From the NCBI GenBank assembly GCA_937873665.1, contig CALMYW010000377.1, positions 1 to 16,139 on the forward strand: 16,139 nt of DNA, given 5' to 3'. Shown in pieces: positions 1-7,820 of this stretch (position 1 is its first letter; each line of letters starts with the position of its first letter). The translations under genes and the position numbers were made by a program. This DNA is from an uncultured Sphingorhabdus sp. (GTDB lineage: Bacteria > Pseudomonadota > Alphaproteobacteria > Sphingomonadales > Sphingomonadaceae). The notes beneath the pieces were generated by a model, which was not told the DNA's origin, did not search any database, and saw nothing but the letters and a program-made list of their open reading frames with translations.

Positions 1-1
1 C

Positions 2-511
2 AGTACGTATAAGACGTATATGTATAAAAAAGAACGTACGTACCGCGCGCGCGAAAGCGACGGCAATCCGGCATCGCAGTCGGTGAGCTTGCCGCCTTGC
101 CTGAGCAATGCCCAGGCAGACCAGCAAAAGGACGTACAGGCCGCCTTGCGGCGGCTGCCGCCACAACATCGCCAGGAAGTACTCGACGAGTTGCAGGCTC
201 GCAGCCAGAGCGGCACCGTGCGCAATGTCGTGGCCTACTTTTTCGCCTTGGTGAAGCGCGTTTTTGCGGGCGAATTCCGCTTGTGGGCAGGACGCAAGGA
301 GACGTCTGCCGCCCCACGGCCTGCCGAAAATCGGCCTGCTGGTGTGCCACGCACCGAACACCGCCCAGAACCGACCACGCAACCGGCATCGCGTGAAACC
401 GCCCTGGCGCACATCGCCAACATCCGCAAGATGCTGAACGCCTCGAAGAACGCTGGGGACATCGCGGCACAGGCAATGCAGGCCAGGGGATGGCAACCGC
501 GTCCTGCGTAG
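2..511 (+). CDS. C-terminal part of a putative ICE/pathogenicity-island replication protein (STY4528-like), open at the left edge
   Basis: The reading frame has no stop between base 2 and the stop TAG at 509-511. The ATG at 20 is therefore probably internal and the gene probably begins outside the window. The visible part has a Lys/Tyr/Thr/Arg-rich stretch (STYKTYMYKKERTYRARE). After it come a helical segment around LPPQHRQEVLDELQARSQSG and the stretch RNVVAYFFALVKRVFAGEF. This order (charged linker, helical block with LDEL, then VRNxxxYxxxLxKRxxAGEF) is what I remember from the C-termini of STY4528-type replication or helix-turn-helix proteins of integrative elements. A Pro/Ala/Arg-rich linker and a short terminal helix end the protein. 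There is no catalytic motif, signal peptide or membrane segment. The family assignment is from pattern memory only; an unrelated small hypothetical protein starting at 20 remains possible. Confidence 0.5.
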   Translation, partial: STYKTYMYKKERTYRARESDGNPASQSVSLPPCLSNAQADQQKDVQAALRRLPPQHRQEVLDELQARSQSGTVRNVVAYFFALVKRVFAGEFRLWAGRKETSAAPRPAENRPAGVPRTEHRPEPTTQPASRETALAHIANIRKMLNASKNAGDIAAQAMQARGWQPRPA

Positions 512-529
512 CAAATGCTGCCGCGAAAT

Positions 530-560
530 GGGCCGTCACTGCCAGCCGCAGTGACGGCCC
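530..560 (+). terminator. 12-bp perfect stem-loop after the replication-protein gene
   Basis: Bases 530-541 pair perfectly with 549-560 around a 7-base loop, 19 bases after the stop codon at 511. The position suits a transcription terminator, but no T-run follows on the plus strand. It may act as a Rho-assisted terminator or 3'-end stabiliser rather than a classical intrinsic terminator. Confidence 0.5.
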
Positions 561-646
561 CGCACACGCCAGCAACAATGCGGGCGAATGCCGAATCCTA
601 TTGCGTGCGGCAGACATGATGATGGCCGCCCTACACTGACCGAACA

Positions 647-1056
647 GTTGCCAAGACCGATGGGCTTCGTACATCGGCAACCCCAACAGCGCAGGTTCCT
701 GTAAGCGCTGGCCCGTCAAGGCGGAACCACCCCAGGTATGCCCAGGCTCCGACCGCATACCGGCCCTACCCAGGGCGGAGCCTTCTTCGTCTGTTTGAAC
801 TCATCCCTACCGCGCCGCCTGGCGCACTGTCCTTTGCGGCAATTGCCTCTGTGCAACGCACAGGGCTCCTGCTGCATTTCTTATCCCACTCACTTCATAG
901 GAGGACTTGTCCACGTTCGCATCACTTTCGTCTTGTAGTACCTCCGTCCAGGCTTCCAGCAGGGAGCAAGACGGACGCCTCATCCGAGGCTCTGGTGTCT
1001 CCTGAACACCATGCCCTTGCCCTCACGGGATCTCGCCTTGGCGAGTTGGCACCAAC
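647..1056 (+). ncRNA. Possible structured 5' leader RNA of the integrase gene
   Basis: The 601 bases between the replication-protein stop and the integrase start hold no convincing protein gene, but they are rich in inverted repeats. 647-650/678-681 plus 657-662/672-677 form a bulged hairpin. 735-741/755-761 form a 7-bp hairpin whose loop (745-751) is complementary to 776-782, so a pseudoknot is possible. Further stems are 812-816/821-825, 849-854/858-863, 993-998/1006-1011 and 1032-1036/1041-1045. All lie upstream of the integrase start on the plus strand. This fits a long structured leader controlling integrase expression, or a recombination or replication site. I recognise no named RNA family, and some of these short stems will be chance in GC-rich DNA. 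Confidence 0.3.
907..1005 (+). CDS. Candidate 32-codon leader peptide with a perfect Shine-Dalgarno but a non-ATG start
   Basis: A perfect AGGAGG (899-904) lies in the integrase leader and is followed in one frame by TTG (907) and ACG (913), with no ATG. The frame stays open to TGA at 1003-1005 and would encode a Ser-rich peptide of about 30 residues. The stop codon falls in the loop of the 993-1011 hairpin, an arrangement seen in translational attenuators. TTG is only two bases from the Shine-Dalgarno and ACG is a very poor start, so real translation is doubtful. The ribosome-binding site may be a relic of a lost start. Confidence 0.15.
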   Translation: MSTFASLSSCSTSVQASSREQDGRLIRGSGVS

Positions 1057-1100
1057 ACTAACCATTGAGTTTCAGGACAACGCAGTACGGCGCTTTGCTT

Positions 1101-1105
1101 GGAGG
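1101..1105 (+). promoter_or_regulatory. Ribosome-binding site that fixes the integrase start
   Basis: GGAGG ends seven bases before the ATG at 1113. The upstream in-frame ATG at 1065 has no comparable site, and the 16 residues it would add do not look like part of the family N-terminus. Confidence 0.75.
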
Positions 1106-1112
1106 CCGGAAG

Positions 1113-1976
1113 ATGGACGACTTGACCTACACCCTGCGGCAGCTATGCCAGCGCAACCGTGACGGCAGCTACAACACACAGGCCGACCGGGTGCGTTCGC
1201 TGTCGCTGGCCGCGCGGCAACTGCGCGAGGCCGGTTTCCGGCAGATGAAGGCATCGTCGCTCAAGGGCAAGCACGTCCAGACGCTGCTGGATCGCTGGCA
1301 GGGAGAAGGCTTGTCGCCCGGCACCATCAAGAATCGGCTCTCTCACCTGCGCTGGTGGGCCGAGAAGATCAGCAAGGCCGGCATCCTGCCGGCGGACAAC
1401 GCGCAGCTTGGCGTGGCCGAACGCCGCTACGTGACCAATATCAGTAAGGCCCGGGAGCTGGGCACGGGTCTTGAACAGGTTACCGACGCGCACGTGCGCA
1501 TGAGCCTTCAGCTACAGGCCGCCTTCGGATTGCGTCGGGAGGAAGCGATCAAGTTCCAGCCCAGTTATGCGGATCGGGGTGACCACATTGCACTCAAGGG
1601 ATCGTGGACGAAAGGCGGCCGGGAGCGGACTGTACCCGTCATCACGGCAGAGCAACGCGATGTACTCCAGGCAGCACACCATTTGGCGGGCACAGGGTCA
1701 TTGATCCCGGCAGACAAGACTTTCATCCAGCAGCGGCACGTCTACGATGGTCAGTGCAAGGCGGCAGGGCTGAGCAACATGCATGGCCTTCGTCATCAGT
1801 ACGCGCAAAGTCGTTATGAGACTCTGACGGGGTGGTCAGCACCTGCAGCGGGTGGGCCACCCGTCAGGACGCTGAGCGATACACAGCGAACCCAGGATAC
1901 CGCAGCACGACAAATCATCAGCCGAGAGCTTGGACACGAGCGGTTGCAAGTCACTGCTATCTATCTTGGAAAGTAG
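1113..1976 (+). CDS. Tyrosine-type site-specific integrase/recombinase
   Basis: Encodes 287 residues from the ATG at 1113 (MDDLTYTLRQL). It belongs to the tyrosine recombinases, which cut and rejoin DNA through a covalent phosphotyrosine and move elements in and out of the chromosome. Residues about 1-115 form the SAM-like core-binding domain. It includes SLSPGTIKNRL-like and LRWWAEKI helices that contact DNA. Residues about 125-287 form the catalytic domain. I see R141 (FGLRREEA), the hairpin lysine K167 (WTKGGRERTVPV), H224 and R227 (MHGLRHQYA), H275 (ELGHERLQ) and the nucleophile Y284 (TAIYLGK). All six expected active-site residues are present, so the enzyme should be active. The size and motifs match the short integrases with an integrase-type N-terminal domain found in proteobacterial integrative elements. 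The gene ends convergently against the broken end of the defence operon. No attachment site is visible in the window. Confidence 0.9.
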   Translation: MDDLTYTLRQLCQRNRDGSYNTQADRVRSLSLAARQLREAGFRQMKASSLKGKHVQTLLDRWQGEGLSPGTIKNRLSHLRWWAEKISKAGILPADNAQLGVAERRYVTNISKARELGTGLEQVTDAHVRMSLQLQAAFGLRREEAIKFQPSYADRGDHIALKGSWTKGGRERTVPVITAEQRDVLQAAHHLAGTGSLIPADKTFIQQRHVYDGQCKAAGLSNMHGLRHQYAQSRYETLTGWSAPAAGGPPVRTLSDTQRTQDTAARQIISRELGHERLQVTAIYLGK

Positions 1977-2065
1977 GCCTTGCCAGTCTGCTTGAACTCC
2001 ACCACCTCGTTTTCCCAGGTGGCGATCAGGCTGTGCAGCGATTGGAATAGATCTGGTCGCGTCAT
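1961..2065 (-). pseudogene. 5' fragment of an AlbA_2 (Schlafen-like) ATP-binding/regulator gene, truncated at the integrase
   Basis: The ATG at 2065-2063 overlaps the stop of the ATPase gene as ATGA, the same coupling used elsewhere in this operon. The frame reads MTRPDLFQSLHSLI, then ATWENEVVEFKQ, then a short unrelated tail to TAG at 1961-1963 (34 codons). WENEVVEFKQ is the typical opening of the AlbA_2 DNA-binding domain found at the N-terminus of many ATP-binding transcriptional-regulator-like proteins. A full gene of that kind is several hundred codons long, so only the first ~26 codons survive. Homology appears to end at about 1977-1990, next to the integrase stop. The remainder was probably removed when the integrase segment joined. 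The fragment is too short to fold as a domain. The family call rests on a short motif and on the context. Confidence 0.6.
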
Positions 2066-3744
2066 CGTTGCGCCTCCAGCAACGCTTGTTCAAGCCGATC
2101 TATCAGCTTCTTGGCTCGGCGAACTTCTTCCTCGTAGAGCGGCGTGGCGCTACCGTGGGATGCCGGATTCAGCACGCGCTCGGTCATTTCCAGCACACGG
2201 TCAACGGCTTCCACGGCCTCCATCTTGGTCCAGCCGTCATGCTTCAGAACAGTGCGGAGGTCGTTGCGTTTCGATTTGAGCTTGCCCTTGTCAGCAGGTT
2301 GCAACGCAGCGCTGCCGTCCAGATCAGTGTCATCGGCTGAGATCAAAAGTTCTCGATGTTCCTTGGGCGTGCCCTTCAACACCCTTTCGTACATTGAAGT
2401 TGGAATGCCCTCCAGCAACTTGTTCTTTGCCGCACGCAGGTTCTCGGTCAACGAGAAGAACTGTCCTGGCGGCAGCGCCTTGCCTTCCGCCCATTCCCGA
2501 TAGCGTTTGGCCGTATCTTCCGCCGCCTTGCGCAAGAACATCGCAGCCTCTTCTATGTCGTGGCCGTTAAGGTAGTCCTCGGCCTTTTCGAGAGGGTCTT
2601 TCTCGCTTTTGGCCACAATGTTCTGTGCTGCATTGCCGTTCAGGCTCACAAAGCGCCAATCGGCATGATGGCTGCCGATGCGGCGGCGAAACTCGCGGAA
2701 GAACCCAAGTTCGTGGGTCAGGATGATTTTCTGATAGTTGGCGAAGGTGTCGGATAGCAGGATGTCCACCACCTTCATGCGATTACTCATGTCCAGGCTG
2801 ACCAGCAAGTCATCCAGCACAAGTAGCTTCAGATCGGATTCATGCAGATTGACCAGTGAGGCGGCGAAACGGACGGACAGCGCCAATTGAGTTAGCTTTG
2901 CCTCGTTCAAGAAGCTTTGAGGCCGCTTGATTTCTTCACCGTCAATCTGGATGCCGAAGGATATTACTGGTTTCGTAAATATGAACGTGTTTTGAGTTGA
3001 GCCAATTGATCGCGGTGTTGTTGTCACTGCAATTTTTAAATTCACTTTTGCAGGGTCATCAGCAGCAAAGTACTCATCATAAAACTGCTGGGCCTTCATA
3101 CTGATTGAATCCACTATCCCAGGAAGAACAGCCGCAAAAGCGTCCGTTCTTCGCCTGAACCGATCATAGGAATTGGTCCCTGCAACACCACTTAATCCAC
3201 GAGGATTTGGCATTTCGAATCTTATGGCATCCCACATCTGCAATGGATCTCCGCCACCAGTCGAGGCGCAGAATGGCAATATCTCTTTTTCGAACAACGG
3301 CCATAAATCGAAGTTCTCCGAGTTGCGAAAATGCGAGAATCCGAAGAAGAAACGATAGGTGATGAAGTCACTGGCAAGATCGCCTTTCAGAATGATGGGT
3401 TGATTATAGGTTCCATGATCGGCCTGACTAATGCGATAGATAGTGTCGTTGCGGGTCTCTGTATCCCGCAACGTCAATGCGATTTCCCCAGGCCTGGGAG
3501 CCGTTTCTTTCTGCTCATGCAGATTAAGCAAGTGTTGTGGATTCGCAGGATCGAAATACTTGGCGATACTGCCGTTCGGCTTCTTTCCTGCACTCTGGAG
3601 AAAGGTGTAGAGTGCCCAATACAGCGAAGACTTGCCTGCACCATTGGCACCGTACACCAACAGGTGACGGCCTTCCAGCTTGAGCTGGAACTCACGGAAT
3701 GCCTTGAAATTGGTGATGGCGATGTGGTGCAGGCGCGATTTCAC
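2062..3744 (-). CDS. RecF/SMC-like AAA (ABC-type) ATPase of the defence operon
   Basis: Encodes 560 residues from a GTG start at 3744. GAGGTG sits five bases upstream, overlapping the stop of the preceding gene. The N-terminus (ITNFKAFREFQLKLEG) and Walker A GANGAGKSS (residues 32-40) are typical of RecF/SMC/OLD-type ATPases that act on DNA ends or complexes. The ABC signature region lies at about 278-294 (FLNEAKLTQLALSVRFA). Walker B LLVLDDLLVSLD is at about 307-318, followed by an ILTHELGFF switch histidine at H344. There is no long coiled coil, only a ~230-residue insert between Walker A and the signature. The C-terminal ~180 residues are helical and end in a charged EEEVRRAKKLIDRL segment. 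Likely role: ATP-driven sensing or clamping of DNA for the nuclease-helicase partners. The insert (bases about 2941-3420) is AT-richer than the rest. A Lamassu-type SMC role was considered, but no LmuA/LmuC partner is present. Confidence 0.85.
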   Translation of the reverse strand: MKSRLHHIAITNFKAFREFQLKLEGRHLLVYGANGAGKSSLYWALYTFLQSAGKKPNGSIAKYFDPANPQHLLNLHEQKETAPRPGEIALTLRDTETRNDTIYRISQADHGTYNQPIILKGDLASDFITYRFFFGFSHFRNSENFDLWPLFEKEILPFCASTGGGDPLQMWDAIRFEMPNPRGLSGVAGTNSYDRFRRRTDAFAAVLPGIVDSISMKAQQFYDEYFAADDPAKVNLKIAVTTTPRSIGSTQNTFIFTKPVISFGIQIDGEEIKRPQSFLNEAKLTQLALSVRFAASLVNLHESDLKLLVLDDLLVSLDMSNRMKVVDILLSDTFANYQKIILTHELGFFREFRRRIGSHHADWRFVSLNGNAAQNIVAKSEKDPLEKAEDYLNGHDIEEAAMFLRKAAEDTAKRYREWAEGKALPPGQFFSLTENLRAAKNKLLEGIPTSMYERVLKGTPKEHRELLISADDTDLDGSAALQPADKGKLKSKRNDLRTVLKHDGWTKMEAVEAVDRVLEMTERVLNPASHGSATPLYEEEVRRAKKLIDRLEQALLEAQR

Positions 3745-3753
3745 AACTTCACC

Positions 3754-6700
3754 TCACCCTTCCACACCAGACAAGATACGCCAAATATTCCGATATTCTG
3801 CTGCAGAAAGCGGTGAGCTGTCCGGTCTTGCCTTGTTCCAGACTGCAATTTCCGCAGATGCAACGAAGTCTCGCACTGCATGAATGGAGGCGTTTTGCTC
3901 TGAACCACCTGATGCCTGCCGATAACTCTCACCTAGTGACTCTGCGATGGAGCGAGGCACACCATTCATACGCATCAAAACGCCTTCTTCCGTCTTGACA
4001 CCGTGGTAGACCATTGCTGGGAGCAGGTTGATATGGCGTTTTTGTTCATCAGGCAACTTATCAAAATCAATCCCAGACAATCGGCTCAAGGCCGACAAAC
4101 CCCAAGTGCCGTTGTTGATGAGATTGCGATAAATGGCCTTGCACGCATTCGTAATAGCCTGCGTTTGACCTTGGTCAGCTCGGAAGTAAGCCGACGCAAT
4201 TTGCTGAATGCTTTTGCCATCTACCCAATCCCGCGTGATGGCTGCCAACTGCTGATGCTCCATTCCATTGGTTGTGATGTCTTCAAGATTTCTGGCCAAC
4301 TGCGGAATCTTGAGCATGATGCCGTAAAGATCGGACATGCCAGAGGCGTTGCCAAAAAGCTTATCCGCTGAAAAATCCGCCGTTGTCAGCTCACGGTTCA
4401 ATTCGCGAATGCCGTGCAAAGCCCTGCCAACGCCTTCAAACGAAAAGCCAGTGTTGTCCGCACGGGCGACTTGCCCCGGATTCTCTGAAATCTTGCGGGC
4501 GTAGAGTTTGGTGGCCTCAATCAGTTTTTGTCCGCGAGTTCGGCCTTCAGGAGACTCCTGCAAGACCCGATAACCATAGGTATTGCGAAGCGAATTTTCC
4601 ACATTGGCTATTACACGATCCAGATTACCGATCTCATGAACCAGATGGTTCACATAGCAACGATAATCTTCCCACTGCTCGGCTCGAAGCACTCCCAACA
4701 GCTCCTCACCGTCACTGGCCTGATCGAGTTCCGCCACCACGCTGACAAGTTGGGAAACCAGCTCTCCTGCTGCATCGCGCACATACTGCCGAATCTCGTT
4801 GGCTCGGTTGGTGTCGGCGATTCCGACGACGCCAACGCTGTCCTGATTCATCCGTCCGGCACGTCCAGCCAAGTTCCAGAATTCCCGCTTCTTGAACGGG
4901 ACACCATACGGATACTTCGTTGTTGCGAGAAACACCGATGAAACCGGAAAGTTGATTCCCTGCGCCAAAGTCGTGGTCGCGCACAAAACCTTGATGTCTC
5001 CTTCTTCAGTCAGCCACTCGATAAGTGAACGAACCTCATCAGACAGGCCCGCGTGATGCACACCAACCCCATGCGAGAGCATATTGATCAGCTCGAACTG
5101 CGGACTGACTTCCGCTGCCAGAAAATTCTGAACAAGCTGAATCCGATCAGACACTGCTTCCATCGCTGGTAGTGCCTTGACCACTTCCCGCGCCATGCTC
5201 CAGGTCGTGCCGGGATCGCTACCGACTGCGATGCTGGTTCCACGAGCGGAAAACACCGTCGCCATGGCAGCGGCCTGCAAGTTGAAACCTTGCTGCTGCC
5301 CATTTGCCTTGATGAACTTCGATTTGGCGACATCCAATGGTTTAACGCCACCGACCGGATGCGTGCCGGCCAGATGAATCGTCTTGCGTGTGGTCAGCAA
5401 CGACTCGAATTCCAACTGCCATCCCGCTCGCACCGTATCATCCACCTTGGCGCGGAACATACCTACCAACTGCTCGTTAGGCCGCCAAGGGCTGGTGCCA
5501 ACGCTGATGGAACGCCCGGAGTTCGGATCGCTTGCCAGCCAGCGTGCCAGTGCATCGGCACGCTCTACAAACGGCATCAGCAACAGGAAATTGGTGCCTG
5601 CGCATTCCTGCTTGACTGTGGCGAGCAGCAATTCAATACGCAGGCCACGCGTTTCGCTTTCCATGTTGTGCGCTTCGTCCATCACCATCAGCGATAGCGG
5701 GCGACTCACCTTCTTGTTGCGAATGATCAATTGCAGCTTTTCCGGCGTGGCCACCAACACGTCGAACGCTCTGGACTCGCCTGTCTCCGTTGAAGAAAGC
5801 AAGGATTCTTCGATGGCGTCGATTTCCACCGCACCCGTGAGCTGTTCGACACGCACACCGATAGGGCCGAAATCGCGCCGCAAGCGGCGTGTGATCTGGT
5901 TGCCCAACGCCTTGGTGGGCACAACATAGGCGACCCAGCCGCCGCGTTCTGCAAATTGGTTCAACGCCTGGAGGATGCGGAACTGCGCCAGCAGCGTTTT
6001 TCCGCCTGAAGTCGGCAGATCAATGACCACGGCAGTCGCCGCAGCATCCAGCAGCCCTTGCTCCTGAAGGGCGGCACGCTGGGGCGGCAGCAGCTCGAAC
6101 ATGGCCTGATGCTTGGTGACGGAACCGACGAAGCGCGTCACTCTGGAGTTGATCGAATGCGCAACCCACCAAAGTGAACCTGCAACCATTTGGCGCGAGC
6201 TTGCATGAAGCCAGCGCATGAGCACTTCCAGCGCCGCATCGCCGCCCACCGAGGCAGCGTCCGTCGCCGCCTCGAAATGCTTGTCCAGCACAGCATGAAC
6301 ACCGCGCGGCTCGCCTTGGAGAACATAACGGGCCAGCACCTCGGTCGCCTTGGCCCAGTGGTAGAGCCCAATCAGGCGCAAAGCCATCGCTCGATCCTGA
6401 GCGTTTGATCCGCTGTCCAGCGAGGAGCTTTCATACTCGCGCTGATCTTCCCGCAGCCCGGCAATGATTTCGCGGATTTGATCCAGATCGTCCCAGCCGT
6501 TCTTGCGCAACAACCGTACCCAGCAATCGAACAGACGATACAGCAGGCGCAAATGCCACGGCTGATTGGCCACCGACGGCACGGCAATGGCCGCCTTGTT
6601 TTCCGTGAACCAGCGCCGAATATCCGACCAGCGGTCGCCGCAATAGGCCAGACTTGCCACGTGCAGTATCTGAAAAATCCTTTCCTCCGTCGCGGCGGCA

Positions 6701-7020
6701 ACAGGCATCAACCGGCGGAACTCGAATGCCCGCCAAGCCCCTGCCACGCATTGCAGGCGCAAATCATCCTGTTCGGGGAGCTGGTTCAGAAACGCGGGCA
6801 AGCCTTCAATGGCGGCCATTTCATAGGCCAGCGCCACCCGCTTCAACAAGTCTTCAGTGTGGGCGGAATCCACCATCGGCAAATGCAACTGCCGCCCCAC
6901 TGCCTTTTGCACCAGGCTGGTCTGAGCCAGTTCCGCAGCTTGCTGACGCGCGTCGGCAGGGATGGCCGCCACCGCCCAGTGCGACTCCAAGCGTTCCAAC
7001 GCTTCTTGCCTCAGGTTCAT
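3754..7020 (-). CDS. Ski2-like DEAH-box helicase (HamB-like)
   Basis: Encodes 1088 residues from the ATG at 7020, chosen because GGAGGT lies five bases upstream and the ATG overlaps the previous stop as ATGA. A GTG at 7035 would add five residues. Residues 1-310 are helical with no known motif. The superfamily 2 core follows: Walker A LPTSGGKT (335-342), VVPTKAL (366-372), VATPEKL (423-429), DEAH (448-451), ATTTLAQGINFP (681-692) and NLAGRAGR (716-723). HHAGL and NLAGRAGR place it in the Ski2-like group, to which HamB of Hachiman belongs. The motif III position reads LLLMPF instead of the usual SAT. Residues about 740-1088 are probably a helical C-terminal region. The gene directly follows a small PD-(D/E)XK nuclease, the HamA-HamB order. 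The likely job is ATP-dependent translocation on DNA that controls the nuclease. The helicase call is firm; the HamB-like call is an inference from the pairing. Confidence 0.88.
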   Translation of the reverse strand: MNLRQEALERLESHWAVAAIPADARQQAAELAQTSLVQKAVGRQLHLPMVDSAHTEDLLKRVALAYEMAAIEGLPAFLNQLPEQDDLRLQCVAGAWRAFEFRRLMPVAAATEERIFQILHVASLAYCGDRWSDIRRWFTENKAAIAVPSVANQPWHLRLLYRLFDCWVRLLRKNGWDDLDQIREIIAGLREDQREYESSSLDSGSNAQDRAMALRLIGLYHWAKATEVLARYVLQGEPRGVHAVLDKHFEAATDAASVGGDAALEVLMRWLHASSRQMVAGSLWWVAHSINSRVTRFVGSVTKHQAMFELLPPQRAALQEQGLLDAAATAVVIDLPTSGGKTLLAQFRILQALNQFAERGGWVAYVVPTKALGNQITRRLRRDFGPIGVRVEQLTGAVEIDAIEESLLSSTETGESRAFDVLVATPEKLQLIIRNKKVSRPLSLMVMDEAHNMESETRGLRIELLLATVKQECAGTNFLLLMPFVERADALARWLASDPNSGRSISVGTSPWRPNEQLVGMFRAKVDDTVRAGWQLEFESLLTTRKTIHLAGTHPVGGVKPLDVAKSKFIKANGQQQGFNLQAAAMATVFSARGTSIAVGSDPGTTWSMAREVVKALPAMEAVSDRIQLVQNFLAAEVSPQFELINMLSHGVGVHHAGLSDEVRSLIEWLTEEGDIKVLCATTTLAQGINFPVSSVFLATTKYPYGVPFKKREFWNLAGRAGRMNQDSVGVVGIADTNRANEIRQYVRDAAGELVSQLVSVVAELDQASDGEELLGVLRAEQWEDYRCYVNHLVHEIGNLDRVIANVENSLRNTYGYRVLQESPEGRTRGQKLIEATKLYARKISENPGQVARADNTGFSFEGVGRALHGIRELNRELTTADFSADKLFGNASGMSDLYGIMLKIPQLARNLEDITTNGMEHQQLAAITRDWVDGKSIQQIASAYFRADQGQTQAITNACKAIYRNLINNGTWGLSALSRLSGIDFDKLPDEQKRHINLLPAMVYHGVKTEEGVLMRMNGVPRSIAESLGESYRQASGGSEQNASIHAVRDFVASAEIAVWNKARPDSSPLSAAEYRNIWRILSGVEG

Positions 7021-7820
7021 GCGCCACCTCCGCACTGGCGGGACGCGACCACTTTGGCCGAAAGGGTGGCAATGCTTCCTGGCGGCAGATAAATGGCGAC
7101 CAAGCCAATCGCCATCGCATCAGGGCAACCGTCTGTAAGCGTACTGACCCGCACCCGCAAATCGTCCTCATGGGGAGACACATCCCGCACTAGCATGCCG
7201 AACAGGCGCACCTCGCAGGTGTCGTTGAGATAAACCGCCACCGCAGCCTGATAGCGCACACACCAATCTGCTCCGCTTGCTCGATGGCCCAAGTAACGCA
7301 CCAAGCCATCGCGTATATCGCGGCGGTTGCGCAAGTCTTCCATTTGCTGCTTCAGCCCATGACGGCCATAGGTCGCGCCCGGCGGGTAGCTTGCGTGGGA
7401 TGAGGTTTTCACCTCGCCAAACACGAAACGCTCACGGCTATCCTTGTTCTGAAAGCCGACAAGGTCTGCGCCCGGCAAGCTGGAACCACGCTTGCGCTCG
7501 TCACGCCCATCCGGCCAGGGGAAGAAGCAATCATGATCTACGTTCAGATGATGTTCCGCCAGTGCCTCGCCAACCCGCCAATCCTCGGGCGCTGATGGGT
7601 CTGCTAGCAATGCATCCAGATTTTCCCGCGAGAACTCCGTGTCGGCCAGACCGTCAAGCAGCTCGCCAAGATTGCGGACACCGGCATCATCAAAGACCAG
7701 AGCAGCTACAGGCCCGGCAAGCTGCTGATCCAATTGATCGACAGGCAAGCCAACGCCTACGCCTGTCACTGGCGCAGAACCAAGCTGATAGTACGAGACG
7801 CTACCCTGTTGCTGCATCAC
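7017..7820 (-). CDS. PD-(D/E)XK nuclease-like protein, HamA-like (possible DUF1837)
   Basis: Encodes 267 residues from the GTG at 7820, or 266 from the ATG at 7817. Both starts overlap the methyltransferase stop. The core looks like a PD-(D/E)XK nuclease: E85 in a helix (VGEALAEHHL), D119 after a short strand (LPGADLVGFQ), then FVFGEVKTS with E136 and K138, and a following helix with Q158/Q159 (GLKQQMEDL). D-(x)n-ExK gives the metal-binding residues for DNA cleavage. The position before a Ski2-like helicase, the length and the GEVKTSSH pattern match HamA of Hachiman, in which the helicase holds the nuclease inactive until DNA damage or invasion is sensed. Residues 1-80 and 215-267 are not recognised. 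The nuclease fold is likely; membership of the HamA family proper is an inference, since sequence similarity could not be measured here. Confidence 0.65.
   Translation of the reverse strand: MMQQQGSVSYYQLGSAPVTGVGVGLPVDQLDQQLAGPVAALVFDDAGVRNLGELLDGLADTEFSRENLDALLADPSAPEDWRVGEALAEHHLNVDHDCFFPWPDGRDERKRGSSLPGADLVGFQNKDSRERFVFGEVKTSSHASYPPGATYGRHGLKQQMEDLRNRRDIRDGLVRYLGHRASGADWCVRYQAAVAVYLNDTCEVRLFGMLVRDVSPHEDDLRVRVSTLTDGCPDAMAIGLVAIYLPPGSIATLSAKVVASRQCGGGA
7026..7031 (-). promoter_or_regulatory. Strong ribosome-binding site that fixes the helicase start
   Basis: GGAGGT, five bases before the ATG at 7020, lies inside the last codons of the nuclease gene. It decides for the ATG over the GTG at 7035 and gives the helicase its own initiation signal within the coupled operon. 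Confidence 0.7.

Noticed and set aside
1065..1112. Longer integrase start at the ATG at 1065
   Set aside because: It has no ribosome-binding site, and the extra residues are unlike the family. The ATG at 1113 follows GGAGG at ideal spacing.
851..1162. 103-codon frame overlapping the integrase leader
   Set aside because: It has no ribosome-binding site or domain, and it runs into the integrase gene in another frame.
1836..2093. 85-codon minus-strand frame across the integrase/operon junction
   Set aside because: It overlaps both the integrase and the ATPase in other frames. The AlbA_2 fragment starting at 2065 is supported by motif and coupling, while this frame is not.
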